A stretch of DNA of 64,000 nt from Przewalskia tangutica. Its lineage: Eukaryota > Streptophyta > Magnoliopsida > Solanales > Solanaceae. Under the pieces are notes generated by a model. It worked only from the letters and a program-made list of their open reading frames with translations, had not been told where the DNA came from and did not search any database. Where the stretch lies: the NCBI GenBank assembly GCA_029844215.1, contig CM056733.1, forward strand, positions 14,939,501 through 15,003,500, given 5' to 3'. Shown piece after piece: positions 24,265-36,179 of this stretch (position 1 is its first letter; each line of letters opens with the position of its first letter). The position numbers and the translations under genes were made by a program.

Positions 24265-24447
24265 AAAAGTGGACGGCAAAGGGCTAGCTTGGCACGTTTT
24301 TTGTGTTGAAGTTTTAGTCAAGGGTTAGGTAGGATATTTTGTAGATATTTTGTGTAGTTGATGAACAAGTGGGACCCACAAATATTTGTCCAAATCTTGA
24401 CCCTACACTTGCCCACCACTTGTCTTGATCTTGGCCATTGGTTGGCC

Positions 24448-24455
24448 TATAAATA
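24448..24455 (+). promoter_or_regulatory. Putative TATA box of T5 5' LTR
   Basis: GGCCTATAAATACC is a strong plant TATA consensus about 405 bases into the LTR. The other LTR has it at 30676-30683. Confidence 0.65.
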
Positions 24456-27400
24456 CCCCCCCTTTGTTGAAGACTTCTTCATCCACAAAATGTTTCTAAG
24501 CCTTGAAATCCCTCTCCCCCCCTCTCTATAGTTTTCGTCCTCCTCATGAGGCTTTGGGCCGAGAGGTACCCTCTACCTTGAGTTGCTCTCGTCCAAATAC
24601 ACCCCCCCTTGGTAGAAAAGTATTCTCCGAGTATAGTTACTATTCCAAAATACCTTGGCCCAAATACCTTGTAGTATTCCAAGGTTATCCCTATACTAAA
24701 AGCCCAGAAATACTATTATACTTTCCTTCAGTCACAAAAACGAAACCCTAAGGAAAATCTTCATAGTCGGTTGAAGTATTAAGAAGAAGTTGCGTAGAAC
24801 TTCTAAGGGTTGTTTGGAGCGGTTGAGCGCCAGAGTAGAGCTAAACGTCCGCCAGATCGACATTTAAACTTGGATAATTTTGGGCTTATCGAGGTAAATA
24901 CTATTGACCTTCTATTGTAATTGGGAATTACATACTGTCGTAGTATTGAAATGAATTTAAGATTCATAGAAGATAATTGAACTGTAATAGAAGGATATTA
25001 CAGAAGAGAGTTAAACTGAAATCGCATCAGAAGAATAGTAAAGAAGAGATTAAACTGTACTTACATAGGACTGTATTTACAGTAGACTTGTGTAGCTTGA
25101 CGGGTAGGGAAGTGCTGCCCAATTTTCCGTAGAATAGAGAAGCCTCTGCTTAGAATGTTCTACAGTGTAGTCTAGACATTGATAGACTTATATAACCGTT
25201 ATAGGTTGAAGTACTGCGAGTAGCGTGATCTACTTGAAAGGTGGACAAGGCTAGCCGGGAAATAGCGGTGGAGCGTTTTGCTAATAGTCGATAATCGTCG
25301 CGAGGTATGTGATTCTTCCTATCCTCTTGAGCATGATATTTTAAAGAATATATATATAGTACGGTAGACGTACGTGTGTTAACTGAACGTAGTTTTACGG
25401 CAATGTCTTTTGACTTGAGCCTGAATAATAAGAATCTTGAAGTATTTCAAGAGAAATAAGAAACCTTTTTGAAAGAAGAGTAATACTTGGTTTTAAAAGC
25501 TTAAGAGTTATACTAGCTTTATGGGAAGTTAGGTATAACGGATAAAGCTAGTATAACGGCTTAAGAGAGATAAAAAGAATGATTTATTGATTTTAGAAGT
25601 TAAGAGACTTGATCTTAAAAGATAAGAGACTTGACTTAATTAAATTAATATGAGTTTTGTTAAAAAGTGTGAAACCTCATTCGTGAGTAATGAGTACTTG
25701 GTTTTTAAAAGGAATAATGTTTTACTGATTTCTAAATCGTAATAAGTATCGAACAAACCATCGCAAATAATAAGGGAAATGTATTGACTAATTAAGTATT
25801 ATTAAAACCAGTAGAAACCCCCATCTGCATAGAAGCTAAGATGAGACAAAATGATATTACATTTCCTAGATCATGACTGCTTTAATAAGATTGTTATAAA
25901 CAAGAATAACCTACTCACATATAAGGCATATGTTTCTCAAATTGTTTTAAAGGAGAATTATATCATTAAGTGATTAAAGCTATGAACTATGACACCTTTC
26001 GAAAATGAGAAACTTGAGCATTTGAAATTAGGCAAACTTGAACGTTTGGAAAATAATGTTGTTACTTGATTTTACAAAGGAAAGTGTTTTGATTTACTTA
26101 AAAAGATAGTCACTCTATTTTTATACTACGGGTATGTGTGACTTTTGTGAAAGAAACGGATCTTCTAAAGAGTTAATGTATGAAGTACTTTGGGGATAAA
26201 AACCCGAACTTGTTAACATAAAGTAGAAAGTACCTTGTGTGATTAACTTGATTGTGTTGGTTTGTGATAGCCTTGTAATACTTTCTTGTTGATTTGATAA
26301 GTAAACATGTTAGGATGCTATGTGTGTTAAGTATCTTGTGATGTTTTTGTAAAGGGGTTTCCCTTGTTGTGCTTGTGTTGTTTAACGATAAGTCGTTATG
26401 TTAGTAGTATATCACTCACCTCTTGACATGATCCCGGGTTAAGTCGCCTCCGATGCGGGTAATACTCGAGCGATCTGGTGACTATGATTCGAGGATACCT
26501 ACGCGGGTCCGAGGGACCTATGCGAGCTACGAGAGTTCCGTTAGTGTGCGGCCTTTGGGGTCATGCGTCTATGTGCCATGCGATCGCGAGTCCGTGATGT
26601 TGCCGGAGTAGCCACCGATGCGAGAATACCTCACGCGGCCATTGGAGTGGCCTATGCGAGTCGCGGAAGTTCGTGCCTAGACGCCGCACATTAGATAATG
26701 CGCGAGTGGCCGCCTCGATCATGTGGCGGTCTAGACAGATCTCATGACACGCTTTATGACCTTGTTGGTACTGGGTTTTAGTAGTCGGCTATGCCTTCGT
26801 ACTTACCCCAGACGGTTTTATTATGACACAGTGGGACCCGTGTTCATGTGTGTTCCTTGGTGCTTTTATATCATAGATCGCAGCGATGAGGAAGGTATTC
26901 CACGGGCATGATTGATGTTGTGGGCGTGAGACCCATAGTTGTATTTGAGTGATGACTTTGAGGCGTGAGTCCCCGACTTGACATGATCGCTATTTATTGT
27001 GAATCGTAGTTTAGTTATCATACATGTCTCCCGCTTTATATAGACTACTATGATTTCATTTACGCATTTCGCCACATACTTGGTACTGTTATCGACCTCC
27101 TTCGGGCTACGTTCATGCGAGGAAGAAGTACACGATCGTCGATCCTCGCCTTAGGATCACAGTCAGCTTGGGAAGCTCCGTTTCTCGGAGGCTTATCGCC
27201 GTATAGTCCTCTGTCGTTGTAGGTACTTACATTCGTGGTATAGCGGCCCTGTCCCGCCATTGTTGTCATATCATTCTTAGAGGTCTGTAGTATCGCTGTG
27301 GCGTAGTTTGTAAAAAGGATGTAATCGTTCGATTTAAGTTTTTATATATATATGCCGAAGAAATTTTCCTCGATAAACTGCTTCGCACTTCTTATTATTT

Positions 27401-27489
27401 CATGTCTTGTTTTATATTCCACGATTACTGATGTATGTCTACTGGGTGCCCGGTAGGCACGATCACGCCCGGTTCGGTCGTGACAAAAG

Positions 27490-27505
27490 TGGTATCAGAG
27501 CAGTT
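27490..27505 (+). other. T5 primer binding site (initiator Met tRNA type)
   Basis: TGGTATCAGAGCAGTT lies four bases after the LTR end TGACA at 27485. It is intact. Confidence 0.93.
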
Positions 27506-27692
27506 AATCCTCGGAAAGTGTCTACAGACCGTATCCAGTAGAGTCTTGATTATCGGTGTGTTGTGCACCACACCAATAATCAGGAGGCTATAGGATATTT
27601 AGGATTGGTTTCCATTCTTCTCACTCCGAGATCGTGCCTTAGAGCTGTGTTATAAGTTGGACCCCTCTAACGTAATTCTTTCCCTTACCGTT

Positions 27693-28593
27693 ATGCCTCC
27701 GCGTAAGGCAACCCGGGCCTAGAAGGGCAAGGCAGCCGAGGGAGCTGCGAGTAGAGTACAGAGGGTTACGAGGGCACAGGCCCAATCATCACCTAGGGTG
27801 GTGCTTCATTCGGGGAGCTCACACATCACCAAAGCAGAGTTTAGCACGGCAATAGCCTCATCATGCCATGATATTTGAACCTTCGCCCACGACCAGTAGC
27901 AGGAGGTATGGATTGCAAATAGACGACCCTGTTTCTAGCTATGGATTTAGCAACCAGAGAGTATTTTATGTATCGATTTATCGCGGGCCTTGATGAATAT
28001 CTAAGAAAAGGTTGTGCAAGAGTAGCTCGTCGGTCAGGCATGAGCATGGCCTGCATACATGCTTATGCACAGCAGGCCGAGAAACGTAGGGATCGACGGG
28101 TTAACCAAGATCGGCAGAAGAGGGCCAGAACGGCAGGGTCCTTTGGTAACTTTCGAGGCGGATCGCCTCGGCACCGATCGATATGCACCTCCGCCAAGGC
28201 AGTGGTCCTCCGCTGCACTCAGGACGTTCGGGGTATGCCGGAGTTGGTCAGAACTCCAGGGCTCCTGATTCACAGCTATACGTAGGTTCTAGCCAGCCGG
28301 GTTCAGTTTTTCCCCAGTGTTCACAGTGTGACAGGCGTCATCCCGGGGAATGTCATCTTGTTGTTGGTGCTTGTTTTACCTGCGGCCGTCAGGGCCATGT
28401 GTCGAAAAGATGTCCTAGTAGGAGGATTCAGCTTTCCAGATTAGTTATGAATTCAGTGGCTCGGAGAGGAAGGGTTGTTAGCCAGAGGAGGCCACCCCCA
28501 CCTCGGTGTGGCCGTTGTGGTAGATGTCATTGTGGGGAGTGTCGTACTTCTTCGACAGCTTGTTTTGCTATGCGCCCAGCCGGGCAGGATTGA
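27693..28593 (+). pseudogene. gag: T5 gag, multiply broken, with a doubled zinc-knuckle block
   Basis: It starts MPPRKATRA and hits TAG at codon 10, where T2 has CAG. Further shifts and deletions follow. Frame 27941-28285 keeps the capsid C-terminal part (YRFIAGLDEYLRKGCARVAR, then AYAQQAEKRR). Frame 28183-28593 keeps CSQCDRRHPGEC followed by CFTCGRQGHVSKRC, an intact CX2CX4HX4C knuckle. About 35 codons later comes a second, broken block, CGRCGRCHCGEC...CFAMRPAGQ. The role is RNA packaging, and this copy is not translatable as one protein. Confidence 0.85.
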
Positions 28594-28619
28594 TTGAAAC
28601 GACAGAGGGGAGTGAAGCA

Positions 28620-29685
28620 GTAGATACAGGTATATCCTTAACCCTCTAGAGATATGTGTGACAAAATGAGTGTATCTTAAGTGCTATGATAGCATGGTGT
28701 TAATTGTGATTAGAATTCATGATTAGTTAAAAGGGTAAGATTGGGGATAGGGAAGGTGTGAGCCTTAGAGTTTTATACGTAGAGACCTTAGAGGTAAGGC
28801 TATATGGAGTAAAAGATTTATATTTTTACGTTTAACCCTTATCGGAGTGCATAGTACACGTGAGATATGTTTGTGTGATAAGCCCCTGAGTGGTATGAAA
28901 TGAAAGAGGGTAGTTGAGCTAAGAAGACCACAAGGTTTTTCGTGACTCGATGTTGAGATTGTTCCGGATCGGGAAACAAGAGTTTTTGCGTGATAGCGGG
29001 TCGGGTTGAGGACCGATCGCAGGTCAACCCGCGGCCTGCATTGTGGTGGGGTCAATTCGAGGTGGTCCCGCCAGGTGGTGGGGTCACGGGGGTGTTAGGC
29101 CCAAGTTTAGTTAACCAGCGTACGAGTTCGTGGATGCGTTCGACCATGGTCGGCCGACGAGGTCAGCCCATCTTGTCTTTCGCCAGACCGCCTACTCGGC
29201 AGGTTATGCGAGATGTTATATTAGGAAGGTTGTAAGGTTGCACGAGGTGCCTACTTTCACCTTATGACAGGCAGTGGAGCCCAGGTTACGGCTATTTTTT
29301 TTTCCGAAGTTTTACGTGCAGGTTAGAAACTCAGTGAGTCTCAAGATCACATTCGCCTCGCCGTTGTTTGGATTTTAGGGGTAGCTGTGAGGATTGTTGC
29401 CTCCTATTGAGGGAGTGTTTTTATAGCTACCATTTCAGTATTCGGATATCGCCTTATGACGCCTTGTAGGGGCGGAAGTGTAGGTTGACGGTCGATTGGT
29501 TCGATGTTGGCAAGGTTCAGATAGTTGGTTCATAATTGTTTCAGCAGGATGCGGATAGGGTGAACCTTATCCAGGAGAAGTTATTGACAGCTCAGAGTCA
29601 ACAGAAGTCGTACGGATAATCGGCATCGACACTTGGAGTTCAGGTTGACGGTAGGATTTCTTGAAGGTACCACCCCGGAAAGGGT
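28620..29685 (+). other. T5 conserved non-coding block in place of pol
   Basis: About 1.07 kb with no recognisable protein. The part about 28960-29130, with GGCCCAAGTTTAGTTAA, aligns with T2 (about 34750-34895) and T6 (about 40500-40665), so it is inherited by all three families. Confidence 0.65.
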
Positions 29686-29904
29686 GTGACAAGTTTTGGA
29701 AAACAGAGGAAACTTAGCCTGAGGTACTTGGAGCGTTTTCAGATCCTTTGGAGGATAGGCCAGGTTGCCTATAAGTTGACATTGCCATCCGACGTAGGGA
29801 GCAGTACGTCCGGTCTTTCATGTTGTTATGTTCGGAAAAGTATCGGAGATCCATCCAGAGTGTTCCCAGTTAATGATGACCAAGTTGGAGGTAGTAACCC
29901 GTAG
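29686..29904 (+). pseudogene. pol: T5 pol remnant: integrase C-terminal junction
   Basis: An open frame of 72 codons reads QRKLSLRYLERFQILWRIGQ, VAYKLTLPSDVG..., then YVRKSIGDPSRVFPVNDDQV. This is the segment between the integrase core and the chromodomain in Del/Tekay-like elements, and it matches T4 at 9785-10000 (VAYELDLPSD...). The chromodomain itself is missing, because the sequence diverges after 29900. Confidence 0.75.
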
Positions 29905-30242
29905 ATTTGGAAACCGGCGAATGAAATGTGGTAAGTTATGAGAAAGAGTTCGAGTGTACGAGAAAGGTACGACGAGTAAGGGAAGAAGCGAGCATGTGTT
30001 ACGAGCATAGATGTGATCATTTCTTTTGTAAAGTGAAGGTGCGAAGGGAGTATATTTTAGACCTCGGGTGGGAGCTTTTGTGATGCTAGTGGTGATTCCT
30101 CGTGGACTTGGATTAAGTATTTGCGCGTGTGTTATTTTATGGCCAGGTGTGGCATGATTGTTTTCGTAAGTATAGTAGTGAAGACTATACTGGCGCAGGT
30201 ATGTTTTGAGACTTAGAAGGAACATTCGGGACGAATGTTTCT
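29905..30242 (+). other. T5 3' untranslated stretch
   Basis: No gene is seen. It ends with inverted-repeat arms AACATTCG (30221-30228) and CGAATGTT (30232-30239) just before the polypurine tract. Confidence 0.6.
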
Positions 30243-30255
30243 AAGGAGGGGAGAA
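30243..30255 (+). other. T5 polypurine tract
   Basis: AAGGAGGGGAGAA directly before the 3' LTR start. Confidence 0.88.
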
Positions 30256-33200
30256 TGTTATACCCCGTATTTTCCAGAGTATGTACGTGAGGGCGTACGT
30301 ATACAAGTTTGAGCCTTAAGTTAGGATAGGAACGAAAATTTGTGCACAACCCCCGAATAGAATCGTTTTCTGACGAAACGTTTTCCAAACTTTGCGAGGG
30401 GAAAATTTCGGCTATGTCATTTATTATTTTTGCGGATTATTCCGAGAGATGAAATATTTTGGACCAACGGGAGGGTGACACGTGTCACCCTCAAAAGTGG
30501 ACGGCAAAGGGCTAGCTTGGCACGTTTTTTGAGTTGAAGTTTTAGTCAAGGGTTAGGTAGGATATTTTGTAGATATTTTGTGTAGTTGATGAACAAGTGG
30601 GACCCACAAACACTTGTCCAAATCTTGACCCTACACTTGCCCACCACTTGTCTTGATCTTGGACATTGGTTGGCCTATAAATACCCCCCCTTTGTTGAAG
30701 ACTTCTTCATCCACAAAATGTTTCTAAGTCTTGAAATCCCTCTCCCCTCTATCTATAGTTTTCGTCCTCCCCCTTGTGAGGCTTTGGCCGAGAGGTACCC
30801 CCCTACCTTGAGTTGCTCTCGTCCAAATACACCCCCCCCCCCTTGGTAGAAAAGTATTCTCCGAGTATAGTTACTATTCCAAAATACCTTGGCCCAAATA
30901 CCTTGTAGTATTCCAAGGTTATCCCTATACTAAAAGCCCAGAAATACTATTATACTTTCCTTCAGTCACAAAAACGAAACCCTAAGGAAAATCTTCATAG
31001 TCGGTTGAAGTATTAAGAAGAAGTTGCGTAGAACTTCTAAGGGTTGTTTGGAGCGGGTTGAGCGCCAGAGTAGAGCTAAACGTCGCTCAGATCGACATTT
31101 AAACTTGGATAATTTTGGGCTTATCGAGGTAAATACTCTTGACCTTCTATTGTAATTAGGAATTACATCGTCGTAGTATTGAAATGAATTTAAGATTCAT
31201 AAGAGAATTGAACTGTAATAGAAGGATATTACATAAGAGAGTTAAACTGAAATCTCATCAGAAGAATATTAAAGAATAGATTAAATCAGATTTACATAGG
31301 ATTGTATTTACTGAACTTGTGTAGCTTGACGGGTAGGGAAGTGCTGCCCAATTTTCCGTAGAATAGAGAAGTCTCTGCTTAGAATGTTCTACAGTGTAGT
31401 CTAGACATTGATAGACTTATATAACCGTTATAGGTTGAAGTACTGCGAGTAGTGTGATCTACTTGAAAGGTGGACAAGGCTAGCCGGGAAATAGCGGTGG
31501 AGCGTTTTGCTAATAGTCGATAATCGTCGCGAGGTATGTGATTCTTCCTATCCTCTTGAGCATGATATTTTAAAGAATATATATATAGTACGGTAGACGT
31601 ACGTGTGTTAACTGAACGTAGTTTTACGGCAATGTCTTTTGACTTAAGCCTGAATAATAAGAATCTTGAAGTATTTCAAGAGAATTAAGAAACCTTTTTG
31701 AAAGAAGAGTAATACTTGGTTTTAAAAGCTTAAGAGTTATACTAGCTTTATGGGAAGTTAGGTATAACGGCTTAAGAGAGATAAAAGAATGATTTATTGA
31801 TTTTAGAAGTTAAGAGACTTGATCTTAAAAGATAAGAGACTTGACTTAATTAAATTAATATGAGTTTTGTTAAAAAGTGTGAAACCTCATTCGTGAGTAA
31901 TGAGTACTTGGTTTTTAAAAGGAATAATGTTTTACTGATTTCGGAAATCAGAATAAGTATCGAACAAACCACTGCAGCGTTAATAAGGGAAATGTATTGA
32001 CTAATTAAGTATTATTAAAACCAGTAGAAACCCCCATCTGCATAGAAGCTAAGATGAGACAAAATGATATTACATTTCCTAGATCATGGCTGCTTTAATA
32101 AGATTGTTATAAACAAGAATAACCTACTCACATATAAGGCATATGTTTCTCAAATTGTTTTAAAGGAGAATTATATCATTAAGTGATTAAAACTATGAAC
32201 TATGACACCTTTCGAAAATGAGAAACTTGAGCATTTGAAATTAGGCAAACTTGAACGTTTGGAAAATAATGTTGTTACTTGATTTTACAAAGGAAAGTGT
32301 TTTGGTTTACTTAAAAAGATAGTCACTCTATTTTTATACTACGGGTATTGTGTGACTTTTGTGAAAGAAACGGATCTTCTAAAGAGTTAATGTATGAAGT
32401 ACTTTGGGGATAAAAACCCGAACTTGTTAACATAAAGTAGAAAGTACCTTGTGTGATTAACTTGATTGTGTTGGTTTGTGATAGCCTTGTAATACTTTCT
32501 TGTTGATTTGATAAGTAAACATGTTAGGATGCTACGTGTGTTAAGTATCTTGTGATGTTTGTGTAAAGGGGTTTCCCTTGTTGTGCTTATGTTGTTTAAC
32601 GATAAGCTGTTATGTTAGTAGTATATCACTCACCTCTTGACATGATCCCGGGGGTTAAGCTGCCCTCCGATGCGGGGTAATACTCAGGCAGTCTGTGTGA
32701 CTATGATTCGAGGATACCTCATGCGGGTCCAGGGGACCTATGCGGAGCTACGAGTTCCGTGTTAGTGTGCGGCCTTTGTGGTCATGCGGTCTATGTGGCC
32801 ACGCGATCGCGAGTCCGGGGCGTTGCCGGGAGTAGCTACCCTCGTCGAGGAATACCTCATGCGGGCCATTGGAGTGGCCTATGCGGAGTCGCGGAAGTTC
32901 GAGACTAGACGCCGCATTAGATATCGCGGGCGAGTGGCGGCCTCGATCATGTGGCGGTCAGACAGATCTCATGATACGATTTATGACCTTGTTGGTACCG
33001 TGGTTTTAGTAGTCGGCTATGCCTTCGCATTTACCCCGCACGGTTTTATTATGACACGTGGGACCTGGTGTTCATGTGTGTTCCTTGATGCTTTTATATC
33101 ATAGATCGCCGTGATGAGGAAGGTATTCCACGCCCGATTGATGTTGGGCGTGAGACCCATAGTTGTATTTGAGTGATGACTTTGAGGCGTGAGTCCACGA

Positions 33201-33722
33201 CTTGACATGATCGCTATTTATTGTGAACTGTAGTTTAGTTATCATACATGTCTCCTGCTTTATATAGACTACTATGATTTCATTTACAGTACTTTCAATT
33301 TCACATACTTGGTACATGTTGTCTCGACCTTTCGGGCCGCGCCCATGCCGCAGAAGAAGTACACGATCGTCGATCCTCGCCGTAGGATCACGATTCATTG
33401 CTTGGGAAGCTCCGCTTTCCGAGGCTTATCGATGGTATAGTCCTGTCGTTGTAGGTACTTACATTCGGGTATGGCGGGCCCTGTCCCGCCATTGTTGTCA
33501 TATCATTCTTAGAGTGCAGTAATCTTTGTAGGCGAGTTTGTAAAAAGGATATAAGCTCGGATTTAAGTTTTTATATATATATGCCGAAGGGCAATTTTCC
33601 TCAGATAAACTGTTTCGCACTTCTTATTATTTCATGTCTTGTTTTATATTCCGCTGATTACTCTGATGTATGTCTACTGGTGCCGGGTAAGGCACCGCCA
33701 CGGGCCGGGTTCGGTCGTGACA
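30256..33722 (+). repeat. T5 3' LTR (3467 bp)
   Basis: TGTTATACCCCG to TGACA, with palindrome 30471-30492, TATA box 30676-30683 and a C-run at about 30831-30842. It is followed by the AGAGC duplication. Confidence 0.95.
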
Positions 33723-34440
33723 AGAGCCTCCGATTTCGCCAGAGAAGACTATAGGGTCATGAGGGAAGCAGTTATGTCATTGACCAAGATAGCGGTGCTA
33801 CAGTTTCATCAGTAGGAGGTTATTCGGCCAAGCATGCATGTGTCTGAAGGTAGAGGCCAACGCGAGATCAGCGTAAGAGGCTAGACCGGTTGGTTATCCT
33901 GAGTTTTTGGACGAGCAATTTCGAATGAGTGAGATATTCGTCCCAGCCTACCCAGTACATACCCCCGCAGCCCGCAGGTGGGAGATTTGACCCCACAAGG
34001 TATTTAGGAGCTGGTCCGAACTCTAGGGTTCGAAGTTCTCAGAGGAGCAGAGGATTTTCTCAGTCGAGGCCACATATTCCTTAGTGTTTCCAATGTAGTA
34101 AACGTCATTTGGGGAAATGCCGTCATGGCACAGGTGTTTGTTATTATTTTGACCGTCCGGGCCACAAGCAGTGGGAATGTCCTGTTAGAAAGAGCACCGG
34201 TAAGGTGGCTCAGCCTATGAGGCCGATGGTTGGTTCCCTTTCCTCCACAAATGCGTCGTCCCCTGCGAGGGTGTTGGATGTCAGCCAGTCGTGGTAGAGG
34301 TCAGGGTGGAGTTTATAGTTCTGGCGGTCCTTCAAACCGCATAGATGATGTGACTACTGGACAGGATCAGGAGGCAACATCGCATGGGGTTACAGGTATA
34401 TCTCGATTCTTTTGAATCATACGTGCATTGATAGATTCAG
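33723..34440 (+). pseudogene. gag: T2 gag, C-terminal part with zinc-knuckle region
   Basis: It resumes after T5. The stretch with AGAAGACTATAGGGTCATGA is shared with T6 (about 40180). A frame at 34085-34297 reads CFQCSKRHLGKCRHGTG then VCYYFDRPGHKQWECP, the double-Cys block plus CCHC knuckle, in which the second Cys of the knuckle is Phe. A TAG stop at 34082-34084 sits directly before it. About 100 codons of Gly/Ser-rich tail follow in changing frames. Confidence 0.8.
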
Positions 34441-35166
34441 ATTTCGCCCTAGCATTTATGTTTTCCCTTTGTTGCTAGCAGTTGTAAGTGATAGTACCCC
34501 CAGATGTAGGAATACTTTGATTAGTAAAGTGAAAAGTTAAGAATGTTGACAAGAATGATAAAGTGAACTGAGACTATAGTTGTGTAGAGTTCACAAGTTG
34601 TAGTTACCTCATAATAAGTGTAAAGACCGATAGGGAAGGATGTACAGTAGAAATACTTTGGCTTATGTGACGAACCTCTAGTGAATGGGAGGATAGGGTG
34701 AGAAGTACCTTGAGATAAGAGCAAGATTTATTTCAGACTAAGAATGAGAAGTTAAGTGTGACGATGGGTCGAGTTATGGACTCATTTCGGGTCAACCGAT
34801 AGTATGGAATGGGGTGATGTCAGATGGATATGGTCCCGCTATGTGATAGGGTCACGATGATGCAAGGCCCAAGTCTAGTTGATTTTGTACGGGTACTAAA
34901 TAAGTTTGGAAGTACGAGAAAGTATGACAAGTAAGAGAATAAAAGAACCTCTAAGGATCCCGTGTTTTAAAAGACTGTAACCTTCGAGTTTTGTGAGAAG
35001 GGGTCACGGACGGAAGGTCCATTGATATGTTTACGTATGTTATGTGGTGGCCATGTGTGGCATCGTTAGTCTTGTGGAGTATTGATTGATAGGCATAGTA
35101 TAGAGATTGTGACGGAGTGGGTATAGCTTGAAAACCGACTAAGAACATTCGGGGACGAATGTTTCT
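34441..35166 (+). other. T2 conserved non-coding block
   Basis: No pol is seen. The sequence aligns with T6 40235-41048 almost end to end and in part with T5. It ends in the hairpin arms AACATTCG (35144-35151) and CGAATGTT (35156-35163). Confidence 0.7.
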
Positions 35167-35179
35167 AAGGGGGGAAGAA
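35167..35179 (+). other. T2 polypurine tract
   Basis: AAGGGGGGAAGAA immediately before TGTTACACCCC at 35180. Confidence 0.9.
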
Positions 35180-35632
35180 TGTTACACCCCGTAAGTCCAG
35201 GACATGTATAAGAGACTATACGTAAGGAATCAAGACTTGGAAATTGGTACGAAAGGAAGAATTGTTTTTCCGACAGAAAATCTTCCGAACGTCGGAAAGG
35301 AAAAATGTTCGTTGTTGAGAATTGGATTCTCAAAATGCATTATTTGAAGATTATGGAACTTATTAACATTATGGAAATTTATTTTTACGGATTTGGTCAC
35401 GTGGGGCCCACCCGAGGAATTTTACGTTTTGCGGGGCCACGAATGTTACGGAATTTTATGCACGAATGAGAGGGCGACATGTGGCACCTCCCCCACATGG
35501 TCTTGGACGAAAATAGTAAGGGTAAAATGGTCATTGACCATCAAGGAAGATAAGTCTTGCTAGCTTGAGATTGTTGACCAAGTCAACTTGTCCACTTGGC
35601 TTAACATTAATTGTCCTTCATCCTAGCCCACA
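35180..35632 (+). repeat. T2 3' LTR, truncated to first ~450 bases
   Basis: It matches 975-1430 closely. At CATCCTAGCCCACAA it switches to LINE sequence, whereas the 5' LTR continues GTGTTTTAATC. The remaining 3.2 kb of this LTR is not present anywhere downstream. Confidence 0.88.
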
Positions 35633-36173
35633 ACTTTCTTGTCAAGACCAATGGTGCTATCACTACATCACCCGGGGAAGTTAGAGATTTTGTTACACCC
35701 CGTAAGTCCAGGACATGTATAAGAGAGTGTACGTAAGGAACCAAGACTTGGAAATTAGTACGAAAGGAAGAATTGTTTTTCCAACGGAAAATGTTCCGAA
35801 CGTCGGAAAGGAAAAATGTTCGTTGTTGAGAATTGGATTCTCAAAATACATTATTTGAAGAGTATGGGACTTAGTAATATTATGGAAACTTATTTTTGCG
35901 GATTTGGTCACGTGGGGCCCACCCGAGGAATTTTACGTTTTGTGGGGCCCACGAGGGTTACGGAATTTTATGGACGAATGAGAGGGCGACACGTGGCACC
36001 CCCCACATGGCTTGGTCGAAATTTGTACAAGGGTAAAATGGTCATTGACCACTTTGGAAGATTAGTCTTGCTAGCTTGATTTTGTTGACTAGTCAACTTG
36101 TCCACTTGGCTTTTCATTAATTGTCTTTCATCCTAGACCACAAGTGTATTAATCCAAGCCCTCAAATGTGTTT

Positions 36174-36179
36174 TATATA
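36174..36179 (+). promoter_or_regulatory. Putative TATA box of T6 5' LTR
   Basis: TATATA followed by CATAGCTAGTGCAAGACAAG. The equivalent in the 3' LTR is 41529-41534. Position and context match T2. Confidence 0.45.

Larger units (their letters stand above)
24043..27485 (+). repeat. T5 5' LTR (3443 bp)
   Basis: It is nearly identical to 30256-33722 over long stretches. Differences are mainly small indels in 26440-27480 and a short extra copy of a TAAAGCTAGTATAACGG stretch near 25540. It has the G-box palindrome, a TATAAATA box and a doubled TTTATGGGAAGTTAGG module. No gene is seen. Confidence 0.95.
24043..33722 (+). mobile_element. T5: gag-bearing, pol-deleted chromovirus-type element, complete ends
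   Basis: 9680 bases with target duplication AGAGC (24038-24042 and 33723-33727), LTRs of 3443 and 3467 bases, primer site, gag with stops and shifts, a non-coding block, a remnant of the pol C-terminus, and a polypurine tract. LTRs start TGTTATACCCCG. Protease, reverse transcriptase, RNase H and the integrase core are absent. Confidence 0.95.
975..35632 (+). mobile_element. T2: gag-only chromovirus-type element, host of T3, T4 and T5
   Basis: A full 5' LTR (975-4668), primer site, leader and gag start (4874) are followed by two insertions inside gag, T3 at 5018 and T5 at 24043. Then come the rest of gag with its zinc-knuckle region, a non-coding block, a polypurine tract (35167-35179) and the first 450 bases of the 3' LTR. 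Without the insertions its internal region is about 1.8 kb and has no protease, reverse transcriptase, RNase H or integrase, so it could not move by itself. T6 carries the uninterrupted version of the same gag stretch, which confirms the joining of the pieces. The 3' LTR is cut at about 35632 by LINE sequence. Confidence 0.88.
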
